The position numbers were made by a program, and so were the translations under genes. Below are positions 11,100 through 21,772 of a stretch of 64,000 nt of DNA, piece by piece. Position 1 is the first letter of the stretch; the number at the start of each line of letters is the position of its first letter. The notes under the pieces were generated by a model. The model was not told where the DNA came from, ran no database searches, and saw only the letters and a list, made by a program, of their open reading frames with translations. Source of the stretch: Rhinopithecus roxellana (Eukaryota > Chordata > Mammalia > Primates > Cercopithecidae); NCBI RefSeq assembly GCF_007565055.1, contig NC_044556.1, forward strand, positions 129,679,808-129,743,807, in the 5' to 3' direction.

Positions 11100-11270
11100 A
11101 ACAGATTTTTCTCTCCTGTGCTAAGCAGAGTGCCTGATAAGTGTCAATAAATGTTTTCTACAATAAATAATTGTTAAAAGGGCTATCATGTGCCAGGAAC
11201 ACACCCAGGATCAAGGGTACAGACACAGTATTCACTTTCATGGAGCCTACAGGGGCCAAGTTTGTTGACT
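11100..11270. mobile_element. Two L2 3' ends in opposite orientation
   Basis: At 11128-11165 'gtgcctgataagtgtcaata' is the sense 3' end of L2. At 11185-11270 'atgtgccaggaacacaccca ... tcatggagcctaca' is the antisense 3' end of another. They lie tail to tail around a short AT-rich spacer. Confidence 0.5.
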
Positions 11271-11429
11271 GAATGAAGGAGATTCAGATTTCAAACAGAT
11301 AATATCACAAACCTTAAAAGTCACTTCTGTCAAACCTTCTAAAACCCCACAAAATAAAGAAATGTGATTTTTTTTCCTCTGAAGCTGTAACTAAGTTCTA
11401 GTAGCAAGATTGCTATGGAACACTGTTAC

Positions 11430-11565
11430 ATAGTGGTTTTAAGAGTGTGGACTCTGAAAACTTGGGATTGAATCTTAGCTCAAAAACCTAGAAATGTACA
11501 ATCTCTGAACCTCAACTTTCTCAGTGTAACATGGGGTTAAAGTAACATGCATTCATTTAACTCGT
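11430..11565 (-). mobile_element. MIR SINE, antisense
   Basis: Reads 'agtggttttaagagtgtgga', 'tgggattgaatcttagctc' and 'aatctctgaacctcaacttt', the usual order for an antisense MIR core. The 5' part is lost. Confidence 0.7.
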
Positions 11566-11569
11566 AATT

Positions 11570-12400
11570 ACTGAACTCCTTCTATGTGCTAACTCACTAT
11601 TAGGCACTGGAGACATGCGATAAATCTAGACAAACTCCCATGGCTATGCAGCTTACAGCCTAGTAAGGGAGACAGGCAAACAAACAGGTGGCGCAGATAT
11701 TTAAAGTTAATAGGCTGGGCGCGGTGGTTCAAGCCTGTAATCCCAGCACTTTGGGAGGCCGAGACGGGCGGATCACGAGGTCAGGAGATCGAGGCCATCC
11801 TGGCTAACACGGTGAAACCCCGTCTCCACTAAAAAATATAAAAAACTAGCTGGGCGTGGTGGCAGGCGTCTGTAGTCCCAGCTACACGGGAGGCTGAGGC
11901 AGGAGAATGGCGTAAACCTGGGAGGCGGAGCTTGCAGTGAGCTGAGATCCGGCCACTGCACTCCAGCCCGGGCCACAGAGCAAGACTCCACCTCAAAAAC
12001 AAAAACAAAAACAAAAAGTTAATAAGTGCTCTGAAAGAAACATGCAGGTGGAGAGTGTAACTGTAGGTAGAGGTGGTAAGGGGACACTTTGGGTGGTGTG
12101 GTCAAGAAAGGTCACTCTAAGGAAGTGACATTAACTTGAAGTCTGAAGAGTAAGAAGAACCCAATCCACGTGGGTGGCATGGAAGAAGAGCTTTCCAGGC
12201 AGTGTGAACTGCAGGTGCAAAGGTCCTGAGATTGGATTATCTGAGGAACAGAAAGGAGGCTTACATGGCCACCATGAAGTGATGAACAGAGATCAACGAG
12301 AAGGTGGTGGTAGCAGACAGAAGTTACATCACATCAGGCTTCTAGGTCACAGCAGGGAGTTAAGATATTATTCTAGAAGCACCATGAGACCACTGACATA
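11570..12400 (-). mobile_element. L2 LINE, antisense, split by AluY
   Basis: The antisense L2 3' end ('ctatgtgctaactcactatt ... cagcttacagcctagtaa') is followed by the Alu at 11713-12014. It then continues with 'ggtcactctaaggaagtgac', 'gagctttccaggcagtgtga' and 'gcaggtgcaaaggtcctgag'. The two halves join in register once the Alu is removed. Confidence 0.75.
11713..12014 (+). mobile_element. AluY (monkey-type)
   Basis: Sense Alu starting 'ggctgggcgcggtggttcaa' and ending in a (CAAAAA)-type tail. It is flanked by the target duplication 'aaagttaata' (11703-11712 and 12015-12024). 'aggcggagcttgcagtgagc' is AluY, and 'gagatccggccactgcactc' is the variant I associate with Old World monkeys. Confidence 0.95.
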
Positions 12401-15400
12401 ATCTTGAACTGATCAACAGTGTGGTGTTTTGGAAGCACAGAGAAGAGAAGTTCCCAAGAAAAACATGGTGAGTGCTATCAAACACTGACAAAATATTAAG
12501 GATGGAGTGAGATGTAGGGAAGTGTCTACTATTAATAGATTTGCCAACATAAGAAAGTTGGTGATTTTGAGAATGGAGGGTAGAGATAGGAGCTTGATTA
12601 TAATGGGTGGAATAATCAATGGGAAATGAGATGATGTTAGACAACTCCAGGGATTTTGCTGTAAGTGGGCAGAAAAAGGACACAGTAGCTGGAATATTAT
12701 TGCACGGGTTAAATGAAATAGCACCACAGATATGCTGAGCCCAGTGCCCGTCACATAGTAAGCACATCCCTATTCTTAATATTATGTTTCCTATTCTTAG
12801 TCCCTTGTTCAAAGTTCATTTTTTCCTAAAAATGTTTTCAAACTGTGATTATCTTGAGTCTTGGGAATGTACATGGTGACTCAGAGGGTCATCCACAGTT
12901 ATGAATGACTGTATCTTTGGCCACTACAGACAAAAGTTACTTTTTCAGGAATTGTAAATGGAAGGGCTTTGTGTTTTAAGTGGCCTGTCGGAGTGCATTT
13001 GGTGTTGGCAGGACGCGGTGAGATGACAGCTCATTTCAGCCTGAAAGAGTGCTTTGTGGGTGCTGCCAGGCACATGACATCAGGCAGTAAGTGATCTTTC
13101 TCCTTTTTCTCTCTGACACTTCTGTCCCAGCTTCATTTTGATCATAGCACAGATGTAAGAGCACCCAGTGAATTCGTGGTCTCCAGATGGGTTTTCTGGC
13201 ACCTCCATATCTCCCTGTGATAATCTGGGAGGGTTGATGTTTGTGGGTTTGTGATTTGTTTGTTTGTAGTCTTTTGTTTGCTCAGTGTCTGCCAAATAGA
13301 CACATTTTCCCAGTTTTCACTATTTAGGAGCACTTAAATGGCCAAAGATTAGCCACAGTGGCAAAATAATAAAGCTACTGGGATAATCTACAACCAAGGT
13401 AAACTAGCTACCCTAGCGGAAGGCAAAGAGGACTAAATGGTTTTTGTCCTGAAGTCACTGTAGTGCCTTTCCTCAGAGTGCCAGCTCACTCCCCAAGACA
13501 TCAATACATGTTTGTGTCAAGACCTCGGCATATGTACAGCATATAAGTCCTGTGAAAGCATCAGTTAACCCCAGCTTCTCAGTACATACATCTGTTTGTA
13601 GCTGGTTGATTAGCTATTGGTCTGGAAAGACATTTCTCTCATCTTCAAGGACACAGGATCAGAATGGACCCTTTTGTTTTACTTCCTGCCAGCTGAAAGG
13701 CAGCATCCTGAGGCTTCTCTTCTTGGACTTCTTGCTTCTCAAAGTCCTCCTTTGTTGTTTCTCTAGAATAGTCTCTCTTTCCAAAGAAACTTGGTGTATA
13801 TTGATAATATATCCCATGTATTTGTGACTTCAACCAGTCATTGCCTTGCATTGCCATATAGGTGTTCTATGTATGTGTTTTATTTTGCCAACTATAATTG
13901 TGAGCCCCTTAAACTTAGTTGAATTCCCTTCAGTTAGGTACATAATATAGACACTCTGTAAATATTTTTGAATTAGTTTTAATATATTGTTCTACCCTCA
14001 AGGATCTTAAGAGTTTCACTGGGGAAGCAAGGGATATCCAGGTGAAACAGTTCAATAACAGAGCAAAGCAATAATAATTCAGTGCCAAATGTGGAAATGT
14101 AGACCCAAGAGGTACAAAGCTAAGGATGTCAGAGGAAAACCACCAAGCTGGGCCATTCTGAGAAGGCTCCTAGTTGCCTGTAACAGTTGTTACTTTTTCT
14201 AAGAGAATAAGTAGCTGCTTTCAGAGTTGGTCTGGTTTTACAAATGAATCTAGCTATCAGAGTAGCATTACTGCAATTGTCATTTTGTCCTTTGCATACT
14301 GATATCTCTGCTTCCTCAAAAGGGTTTATTGTACAGACAAGCTCAGCTCCTGGCCCCTAGAAATACCACAGTAAAGTTTACTTCTGTCCTCTTTTCCCAC
14401 TCTCCAAAGCCCTTTCATCATTCGTATTTTTTTAAAAAAACTTCTGTTTCTATGAAAAGATTTATCTTTATGGTTCAGCTCTCTAAAAGAAAGAGCTGAT
14501 AGCATGAGAATGGGCATAGCAAGGATTCATATGCCTTCCTGCACTGCTTTCTGGGTGCTGCACTTGTGCTTTTAATCCTGCTGCTGTCAAGCTCCATTAG
14601 GAGATTTGAGCATCAGCCTCCTACCTTTGGGGCCTGGCCTTCCATCAGCCCTGACAGAAATGAGGACGGTGTTTGAGATGGGTAATCAAAAAGAAAGACA
14701 GGTTAGATCACAAAGAGCCCCACCCTAATTCACTATCCTGATGGCTGAGTCACCTTACACATCACACAGGGGCATTTATCCTCCTATTTGCAAGCACTGA
14801 GTCCCATTAGGGGAAGCCATCTGAATGCCATGTGCTGGCAATCCATACAGTGATTTCAAACAGTAGAAGATGAAGGCTAAGAAATGATTTCCTCTTTCTG
14901 GGAACGTAGACCAGTGCAGAAGGAGAACCCCCGACCCCTGTCCAAGGAAGCAAAGTCATTCAGATCAATCTTGGTGGTCATGGGGTGACAGGTGGTACAG
15001 CCTTCACACCTGGCCTCTTTCGTAGCTTTGGTGAGTCAGAAGCAACACTTAGACTCTTGCCTTAGAGGACTGGCGGTAAGTTTCTTGGAAAGAAAAGGCC
15101 CCCTAAGTGATACCCCCTTTCTCTGCATTTGATATAAAGTAGAAATCAGTGCCATGGGAAGACTCAGAAGGAGGTATTTGTGTCTCTAGCTGAAATTAGT
15201 GCCTTTGTTGTCATCTGTAGAAAATACCAAGTGCTCAGCTATGCAAGTTATTGCGCTGGATCTAAAACCAGAATCTATATATTTTTTGTGAGCTCTTAAA
15301 GCTCTTTTCTTAAAACTATTTTTTATGTGCAAAAAAGCACTCTTTTATGTACAAAATAGCTTTTTTCTTAAGGTTCTTTTTGTGGAAAAAGGCACTAATT

Positions 15401-17128
15401 TGCATTCAGCAAATCTTGAAAACTACATGAGCAACAACAATAAATAGATGGCACATAAAGCTCAGAATCAGTGTTGGTAGGAAAACAACTGGAACGATTA
15501 TGAGTGCCCATTCTATCTGGCTCCCACAGCTAATTGTTAGAGTCAATGCTTTTTCTTTTAGGAAAGTCTGAGGTTTGCACAAAGGTTTCTTTGCTGAGCC
15601 AGGTACTTACTTTGGAATTTTTTTTTATTTTTTATTTAATAATTGTTAATTTGGAATTTAAATGAATTTGCAAAAGAGAAAGTTATATATCAGCACCTAC
15701 AATTAATTTTTGGTGATACAAACCTGACACATTTTTTGAAAAGGTTAATTGTGCTTTCTTTGTTAGGTTAAAGCAAAGATTTTTCTAGGATTGTGCATAC
15801 AGTCAGGGGACAAATATATTTTATATTGGAGGGTTAAAACAAATTGAGACAGGATGACCTGGGAAGAGAGAAGGTATATAGATTTATGAGGTAATATACC
15901 ATGAAAAGCTACAAATGTGAGTTTGGATGTGGAGTAGCAGAGGAGGAAGTGAAATAGCTGTAAATGGCCAGATGACAGCCAACAAACCATTTCTGATGTG
16001 AGAGCCTCAGAGAGCAATACTGAATTCAGTACAAGGATTTCGGGTTCTTCTCTAGATAGCGATCATAACAGTACTGAAAGCAACTGGAATGAAATTTCCA
16101 CAGGAAATAGAGCAGTTTGCTCTACAAGGCATGAAATATGAATCAACAAGTAAATTTATGTGGTAGATTTTTAACTATAACTTCTGGTATAGGAAGAAAA
16201 TATTGACTTGTGATGCCCACCTTGAGCTAAATAAACAATGCTTGGGACTGAGGCCATCCTGGCAAAACTAAGGAGTGCCAAACTGCAGGGTTTGGAACAG
16301 CCGCTCATGACTCCCTTGTGTCTTCATGTAGTCTGTTTATCACTAGAATACCATTTTTCTCCCTTGTGCCCATTTACCTGTTTATAAATATACTACATAA
16401 AATCATATTTACAAAGGGCAAATGTTACATCACTATAAAAGGCAAATATTACATCATTGTAGAGGGCAAATAATACATGCTTGAAAGCAAAGTGAGACCA
16501 CAGTGCCAACAACCAAGTTCTAGGTCTACTCAGACCTTTCTGCGTAATATTGAGTCAGCCACCTATACACTCCACCCCCATGTGCAAAATGGGCTAATAA
16601 TCCCAGTTCTCATAAGCCCACCGAAGGTCCCAAGCATGTGATTTAATTGTCGAATATGGTATTGTGTTGAGAAAGGTAAGTATGTGAAGCTTGCCTATTT
16701 CTGGTAGCTAAAAACAGACCAAAGGCCAACAAGTTCTATTTTGTTAAATCATTCTTCTTTGATTTAAGGTTTTAACAGCAATTGCAGGAATCACTTACAG
16801 AGGTTTCAAATCTGAGTAAGAAATTGCTCCTTACTCATTTACTAAATTACCTCATAGCTATTTTGTGACTTTTTGTTCCAAAACAGATTCATCCTTAAGT
16901 ATCTTCTGGTGACCCATGTCAAAACGGAAATTGGATGTGAACTTCGTTTTATATGGAAACGTAGATGGTCTAAAGCTCTATGGTGCTGGGTGAAACTCCT
17001 CAGTGTGGGTACTGTTACTATGTCCCCACAGAACCACATGTTTTTGACCCTCAGTTTGCTGTACCAATTACTTTAACTCAGTTATGACGGAGTACTTCAT
17101 CATGGTTATAATACTTTTCAGCGCATTG
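12401..17128. other. 4.7-kb repeat-poor interval without a recognised gene
   Basis: No Alu, no clear L1 and only faint traces of older repeats here (a possible MIR at about 12710-12790). Several short frames exist on both strands (for example 12360-12812 minus), but none shows a domain or a convincing pair of splice sites. There are AT-rich patches near 15620. A degenerate local repeat lies near 15290-15400 and a 24-bp triplicate at 16417-16488. Confidence 0.5.
16417..16488 (+). repeat. 24-bp unit, three imperfect tandem copies
   Basis: Units begin at 16417, 16441 and 16465, each starting 'ggcaaat' followed by 'nttacatca'-like sequence. Copies 1 and 2 are close (about five differences), while copy 3 is diverged in its second half. 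The sequence is AT-rich, and I infer no function. Confidence 0.75.
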
Positions 17129-17129
17129 G

Positions 17130-17440
17130 TTTTGTTTGTTTTTTGTTTTGTTTTATTTTGGAGATGGAGTCTCGCTCTGTCACCCAGGCTGGAGTGCACT
17201 GGCACAAATCTCGGCTCACTGCAACCTCTGCCTCCCGGGTTCAAGTGATTCTCCTGTCTCAGCCTCCCGAGTAGCTGGGACTACAGGCGCCTGCCACCAC
17301 GCCTGGCTAATTTTGTATTTTTAGTAAAGATGGGGTTTTACCATGTTGGGCAGGTTGGTCTCGAACTCCTGACCTTGTGATCCTCCCACCTCGGCCTCCC
17401 AAAGTGCTGGGATTACAGGTGTGAGCCACAAGGCCCGGCC
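17130..17440 (-). mobile_element. AluS (Sc-like)
   Basis: Antisense Alu with a (GTTTT)-type tail at 17130-17160, ending 'aaggcccggcc'. The flanking imperfect duplication 'agcgcattg' / 'agcacactg' is probably the target site. 'tcctgaccttgtgatcctcc' is Sc-like. Confidence 0.92.
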
Positions 17441-17542
17441 AGCACACTGCTTTTGAATGAGTAATATTCATACCCTCCCAAGATAAGGGACTGAACACGT
17501 TGGATCTTGAGAGCAGCTGTGCTGGTTATAAATGATTGTTTA

Positions 17543-17850
17543 GGTGGGGTGCAGTGGCTCACACCTGCAATCCCAGCGCTTTGGGATGCTGAGGTGGGTG
17601 AATCACTTGAGCTCAAGAGTCAGGACAAACCTGGGCAGCATGGCGAAACCTTGTCCTACTAAAAATACAAAAATTAGCTAGGCATAGTGGTACGTGCCTG
17701 TAATACCAGCTACACAGGAGGATTGAGGCAGGAGAATCGCTTGAACCCAAGAGGTGGAGGTTGCAGTGAGCTGAGATTGCACCACTGCACTCCAGCCTGG
17801 GCAAGAGAGTGAGACTCTGTCTCAAAAAAAAAAAAAAAAGAGATTTTTAC
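17543..17850 (+). mobile_element. AluS/J
   Basis: Sense Alu starting 'ggtggggtgcagtggctcac' with a poly(A) at 17823-17839. The flanks share 'atgattgtt' (17532-17540 and about 17851-17859). It is diverged, with 'cacttgagctcaagagtcag', which suggests an older AluS or AluJ. Confidence 0.9.
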
Positions 17851-18044
17851 ATGATTGTTAATCTCATGCATCAGCAGTTCTGGAGATGAGGACAGGTGAC
17901 AGGAGCCATAAGAGAGAATGTGGACAGAGACCTGCTCAGAAAGGCCACCTACAGAGTGAAAGTAAAAAGGGATTCTTGGCTGGTAATGTGAATATGAAGC
18001 ACATACCAAGGAGGCAGGGACCAGGACAACTCTCAATATTTTTT

Positions 18045-18245
18045 AAAGCTATCATGTATTGCATTCTCACTATGCTTATGGCATGGGGCCTAGCATCCTC
18101 CACATGTACAACCTTAATAGGTAGGGAGTATTTATTTCCCATTTTGCAACTGAGGGACTAAGGCTTAGAAAGATTAAATAACTTTCCTGAGAAAGGATCT
18201 AAACCCAGTTTGTCTGATTATCAGGTTCAAGCTGTTAATCATTTG
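18045..18245 (+). mobile_element. MIR SINE, sense
   Basis: Sense MIR order: 'ctatcatgtattgcattctc', 'ttcccattttgcaactgagg', 'gactaaggcttagaaagatt', 'ctaaacccagtttgtctgat' and 'ttcaagctgttaatcatttg'. Confidence 0.75.
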
Positions 18246-19350
18246 CCTATTGACCATATTATCTGTTTTTGCAGTATGATTATTTGAAATGCAAATTAAA
18301 TAATTCCTGGTTCCCAAGAAATGACTATAAAACACAAAATCTTGTCTCAAGAGAGGATAGATGCTTCACTTGTATTAGGGAGACCAGGAAAGGGAGGAAA
18401 TTGTGAAAAACATGTAAAGCTAAATAAACTTAAATATAAGATAAAATTGAGACCTTCACAGAGGTAGCATGCTCTGTTCATTATAAAATTGATGAGACCT
18501 TACCAGAATCCTAATTCCAAGGCCTTGTCAGACAGTGATGCTCCCCTTATCCCCCATAATTTACAGGAGTTCTCAGAACTCAGCCCTCAAATTTCTGTCT
18601 CTGTGCGCCTGTATCCACACGTGCTACCTCTCTTCTGACCCACTTCAAAACAAGCACAAAGACAACTCTCTTCACCTGGTCCCACACCTCCACAAATTCA
18701 CTCACCACAATGCGTGCTGTTAGTAGAGAAACTCTGCTGAAGGCTTGGGGGAAGGTCACGGGAAGGGGTGACGTGATAATGCTCAAAGTCTTCTCCCCAT
18801 ATCCCTGTATCCACTGTCGTTTTCTCTTCCTCCTTGTTCCTCCTATCCCAGGAATAACAAAATCTTCCTCTTGCCTCACGGAGAACAATTTTTTGAAAAT
18901 CAATTTACCCCTAATTTTAGAAAGGTAAATTGGTGCATTCCTGTTTATTAGCACAACACACCCCAATAGTGTCTGGAGCAGCAAACACATCAATGTTTTT
19001 GCAGCAAAATGAATAAATATTGACACCAAGTGAGATGAATAAAGGCTTAGCTAGCCTCGCTGTAGTTTCAGATTGGCCACCAAATCAGATCAACTCAGCT
19101 CAAATGTTGCACTCAACAGATCTTTTTTAAACTTTGACTGTCAGAGATTTTTGAAATTCAAGTTGTAAATACGAGATTGTAGACCTGTATAGGAGAACAC
19201 CACTGAGCCAGGCTTAACAATCTGGCTCCTGACTAGAGAAAGCTGTCATCTTAATCATTGACTAAACAAAACTTGACATCTTTAAAAGAAAAACTTGAAT
19301 GCCGGATGGCAGACTTGGCCAAATGGAAGAAATTTAATACTCCTTTTTTA
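18246..19350. other. No gene recognised
   Basis: Unique-looking sequence. A minus-strand frame at 18580-19029 (149 codons) has no recognisable domain. It is K/R-rich in the middle and has no supporting splice sites, so I treat it as chance. A CRE/AP-1-like 'ggtgacgtgataa' occurs near 18767. Confidence 0.4.
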
Positions 19351-19354
19351 TATC

Positions 19355-19705
19355 TGTCTTAGTCTGTTCAGGCTGCCATAACAATACCATAAATTGGGTG
19401 GCTTATAAACAATAGAAATTCATTTCTCACCGTTCTGTAAGCTGGGAAGTCCTAAATCAAGGTAGCAGCAGGTTCCATTTCTGGTGGAGGCCCACTTCCT
19501 GATTCGTGGACGATTCCTTCTTGCTGTGTCCTCACATGCTGGATGGGACTAATGAGCTCCTCAGGGGTCTCTATTTTAAGGGCGCTAATCCCATTCACCG
19601 AATCACCTGCCAAAGGCCCCACCTCCAAATACCATCACCTTGGGGGTTAGAATTTCAACACAGAATTTAGGTAGGGGGCACATAAACATAAACATTCAGT
19701 CCATT
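19355..19705. mobile_element. Interspersed MER-type repeat, family not assigned
   Basis: I recognise this as a very common primate repeat from 'cttagtctgttcaggctgcc', 'gggtggcttataaacaatag', 'gctgtgtcctcacatgctgg' and 'caaaggccccacctccaaat', ending 'acattcagtccattgca'. I cannot name the family or its coding strand with confidence from memory. Confidence 0.75.
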
Positions 19706-20500
19706 GCAGTATTTCAGGAAGCTTCCACCAGATGAACCTGTCTTCAAGTAAAAATAATCTCACGCCAACCAATTATACTGCCAACATAAAAATACATTGG
19801 AAGAAAGCACTGGCCTCATCAGGTAAGAGAGTAAAAGCTGTTTCACTTGGCCAGTGAGACTAGGTTGACATTTGAGTTTTAGCCCATTCCTGTTATGTGA
19901 TGTGGTCTCTGTCTGAATGGTCCTTTGAGTTTATATTAAAAGTTAAAAAAAGTTTACATTATAACTTACTTTGCAGAATGCACCTGACAAAGCAAGGAGT
20001 GGGTAATTATGTTTTTCCTTGATGTAACTCTGTAAATCTTTAGCAAAAAGGCAGTTTTCACTCAAAATAAGTCCCTCCAGATTAAACAACAACAATAACA
20101 ACAGACAAGCAACTGATTTTGTTTCTGAAAAAGGCAGGTTAAATAATTCAAACCCATACTCCCGAAGGGCAAGCTAAAGATAACTAAAAATGTTGGATAA
20201 AATATGTTTAAAATCTTCCTAAAAGCATCAAAGAGCGAATACGTTAATAAGAAGTGACCAGCTTTAAGCCCCAAGAAAGGACAGAAACCAGAAGATATGA
20301 GCCTTGTATTCAGTGTCCGTGGGGTTATTTGGTAATCATGGTTAGAGGTCAAAAGTTGGAGTTCATGACTCACCAAAGGTATGGATGTTGCTAAACCACC
20401 TCCTGCTTTGAGTTGAAACCATAAAGGAGCTACATTCTAAGACAGGGTGGATGGGAAGCAGAGCAGCACTCGCACTTAGGTGTGGGCTGGATTTGGTGAC
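19706..20500. other. No gene recognised
   Basis: AT-rich sequence with no recognised repeat for most of its length. The minus-strand frame at 20062-20376 is low-complexity and hydrophobic, with no family resemblance. Confidence 0.4.
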
Positions 20501-20617
20501 TCGCTTTCAAAAGCAGGACACCTGCACTCCCATGTTGATTGCAGCATTATTCACAATAGTGAAAGTACCAAGTCTACACAATGGGAAAAGGAGAGTCTCT
20601 TCAATAACGGTGCTAGG

Positions 20618-20891
20618 GGCCGGGCGCGGTGGCTCAAGCCTGTAATCCCAGCACTTCGGGAGGCCGAGACGGGCGGATCACGAGGTCAGGAGATCGAGAC
20701 CATCCTGGCTAACACGGTGAAACCCCGTCTCTACTAAAAAATACAAAAAAAAAATTAGCCGGGCGAGGTGGCGGGCGCCCGTAGTCCCAGCTACTCGGGA
20801 GGCTGAGGCAGGAGAATGGCGTGAACCCGGGAGGCGGAGCTTGCAGTGAGCTGAGATCCGGCCACTGCACTCCAGCCTGGGCGGCAGAGCG
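20618..20891 (+). mobile_element. AluY with target duplication but no poly(A) tail
   Basis: Sense Alu from 'ggccgggcgcggtggctcaa' to 'gcctgggcggcagagcg', stopping before the usual 'agactccgtctc' and A tail. Flanks are 'ataacggtgctagg' (20604-20617) and 'ataatggtgctagg' (20892-20905), a 14-bp target duplication with one mismatch. 'gatccggccactgcactcc' and intact CpGs make it a young monkey-lineage AluY. Confidence 0.93.
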
Positions 20892-21466
20892 ATAATGGTG
20901 CTAGGAAAACTGGATAGCCACATGGAAAAGAATGAAATTGAACCCTTATCTTACACCATACACAAAATGTTAACTCAAAATGAATTAAAGGCTGAAGTAT
21001 AAGACCTGAAACTATAAAACTCCTAGAAGAAAACACAGGGAAAAATCTTCTTGATACTGGTCTTGGCAATGATTTCTTGGATGTGACACTAAAAGCAAAG
21101 GTCACAAAAGCAAAAACAGACAAGTAGGACTACATTAAACTAAAAAGCTTCTACACGGCAAAGGAAACAATCAGTGGCATGAAAAGGTAACCTTGGAAAG
21201 AGAAAATATTTACAAACCATGTATTTGATAAGGGTTAATATCTAAACTATATAAGAAATTAATACAACTCAGTGACAAAAAAAAAAAAACAATAAAAAAT
21301 AGACAAAGAACCTGAATAAACATTTCTCCAAAGAAGGCATACAAATGGCCAAATGGTATATAAAAAAGTGTTCAACACACTAATCATCAGAGAAATGCAA
21401 ATCAGAACTACATTGAGATATCACCTCAAACCTGTTAGGATGGCTGTACTCAAAAAGTCAAAAGGT

Positions 21467-21772
21467 GGGCTGGGCGTGGTGGCTCACACCTGTAATCCCA
21501 GCACTTTGGGAGGCCACGGCGGGTAGATCACGAGGTCAGGAGTTTGAGACCAGCCTGGCCAAGATGGTGAAACCCCGCCTCTACTAAAAATACAAAAAAA
21601 AATTTAGCTGGGCACAGTGGCAGGTGCCTGTAATCCCAGCTACTCAGGAGGCTGATGCAGGAAAATTGCTTGAACCCAAACCCAGGAGGCAGAGGTTGCA
21701 GTGAGCTGAGATTGTGCCACTGCACTCTAGCTTGGGTGACAGAGCAAGACTCAGTCTCAAAAAAAAAAAAAA
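21467..21772 (+). mobile_element. AluS (Sc-like) inserted in L1
   Basis: Sense Alu in the L1 ORF2 3' region with a 15-bp target duplication 'aaaaagtcaaaaggt' at 21452-21466 and 21773-21787. It carries a 6-bp internal duplication 'aacccaaacccagg'. Confidence 0.95.
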
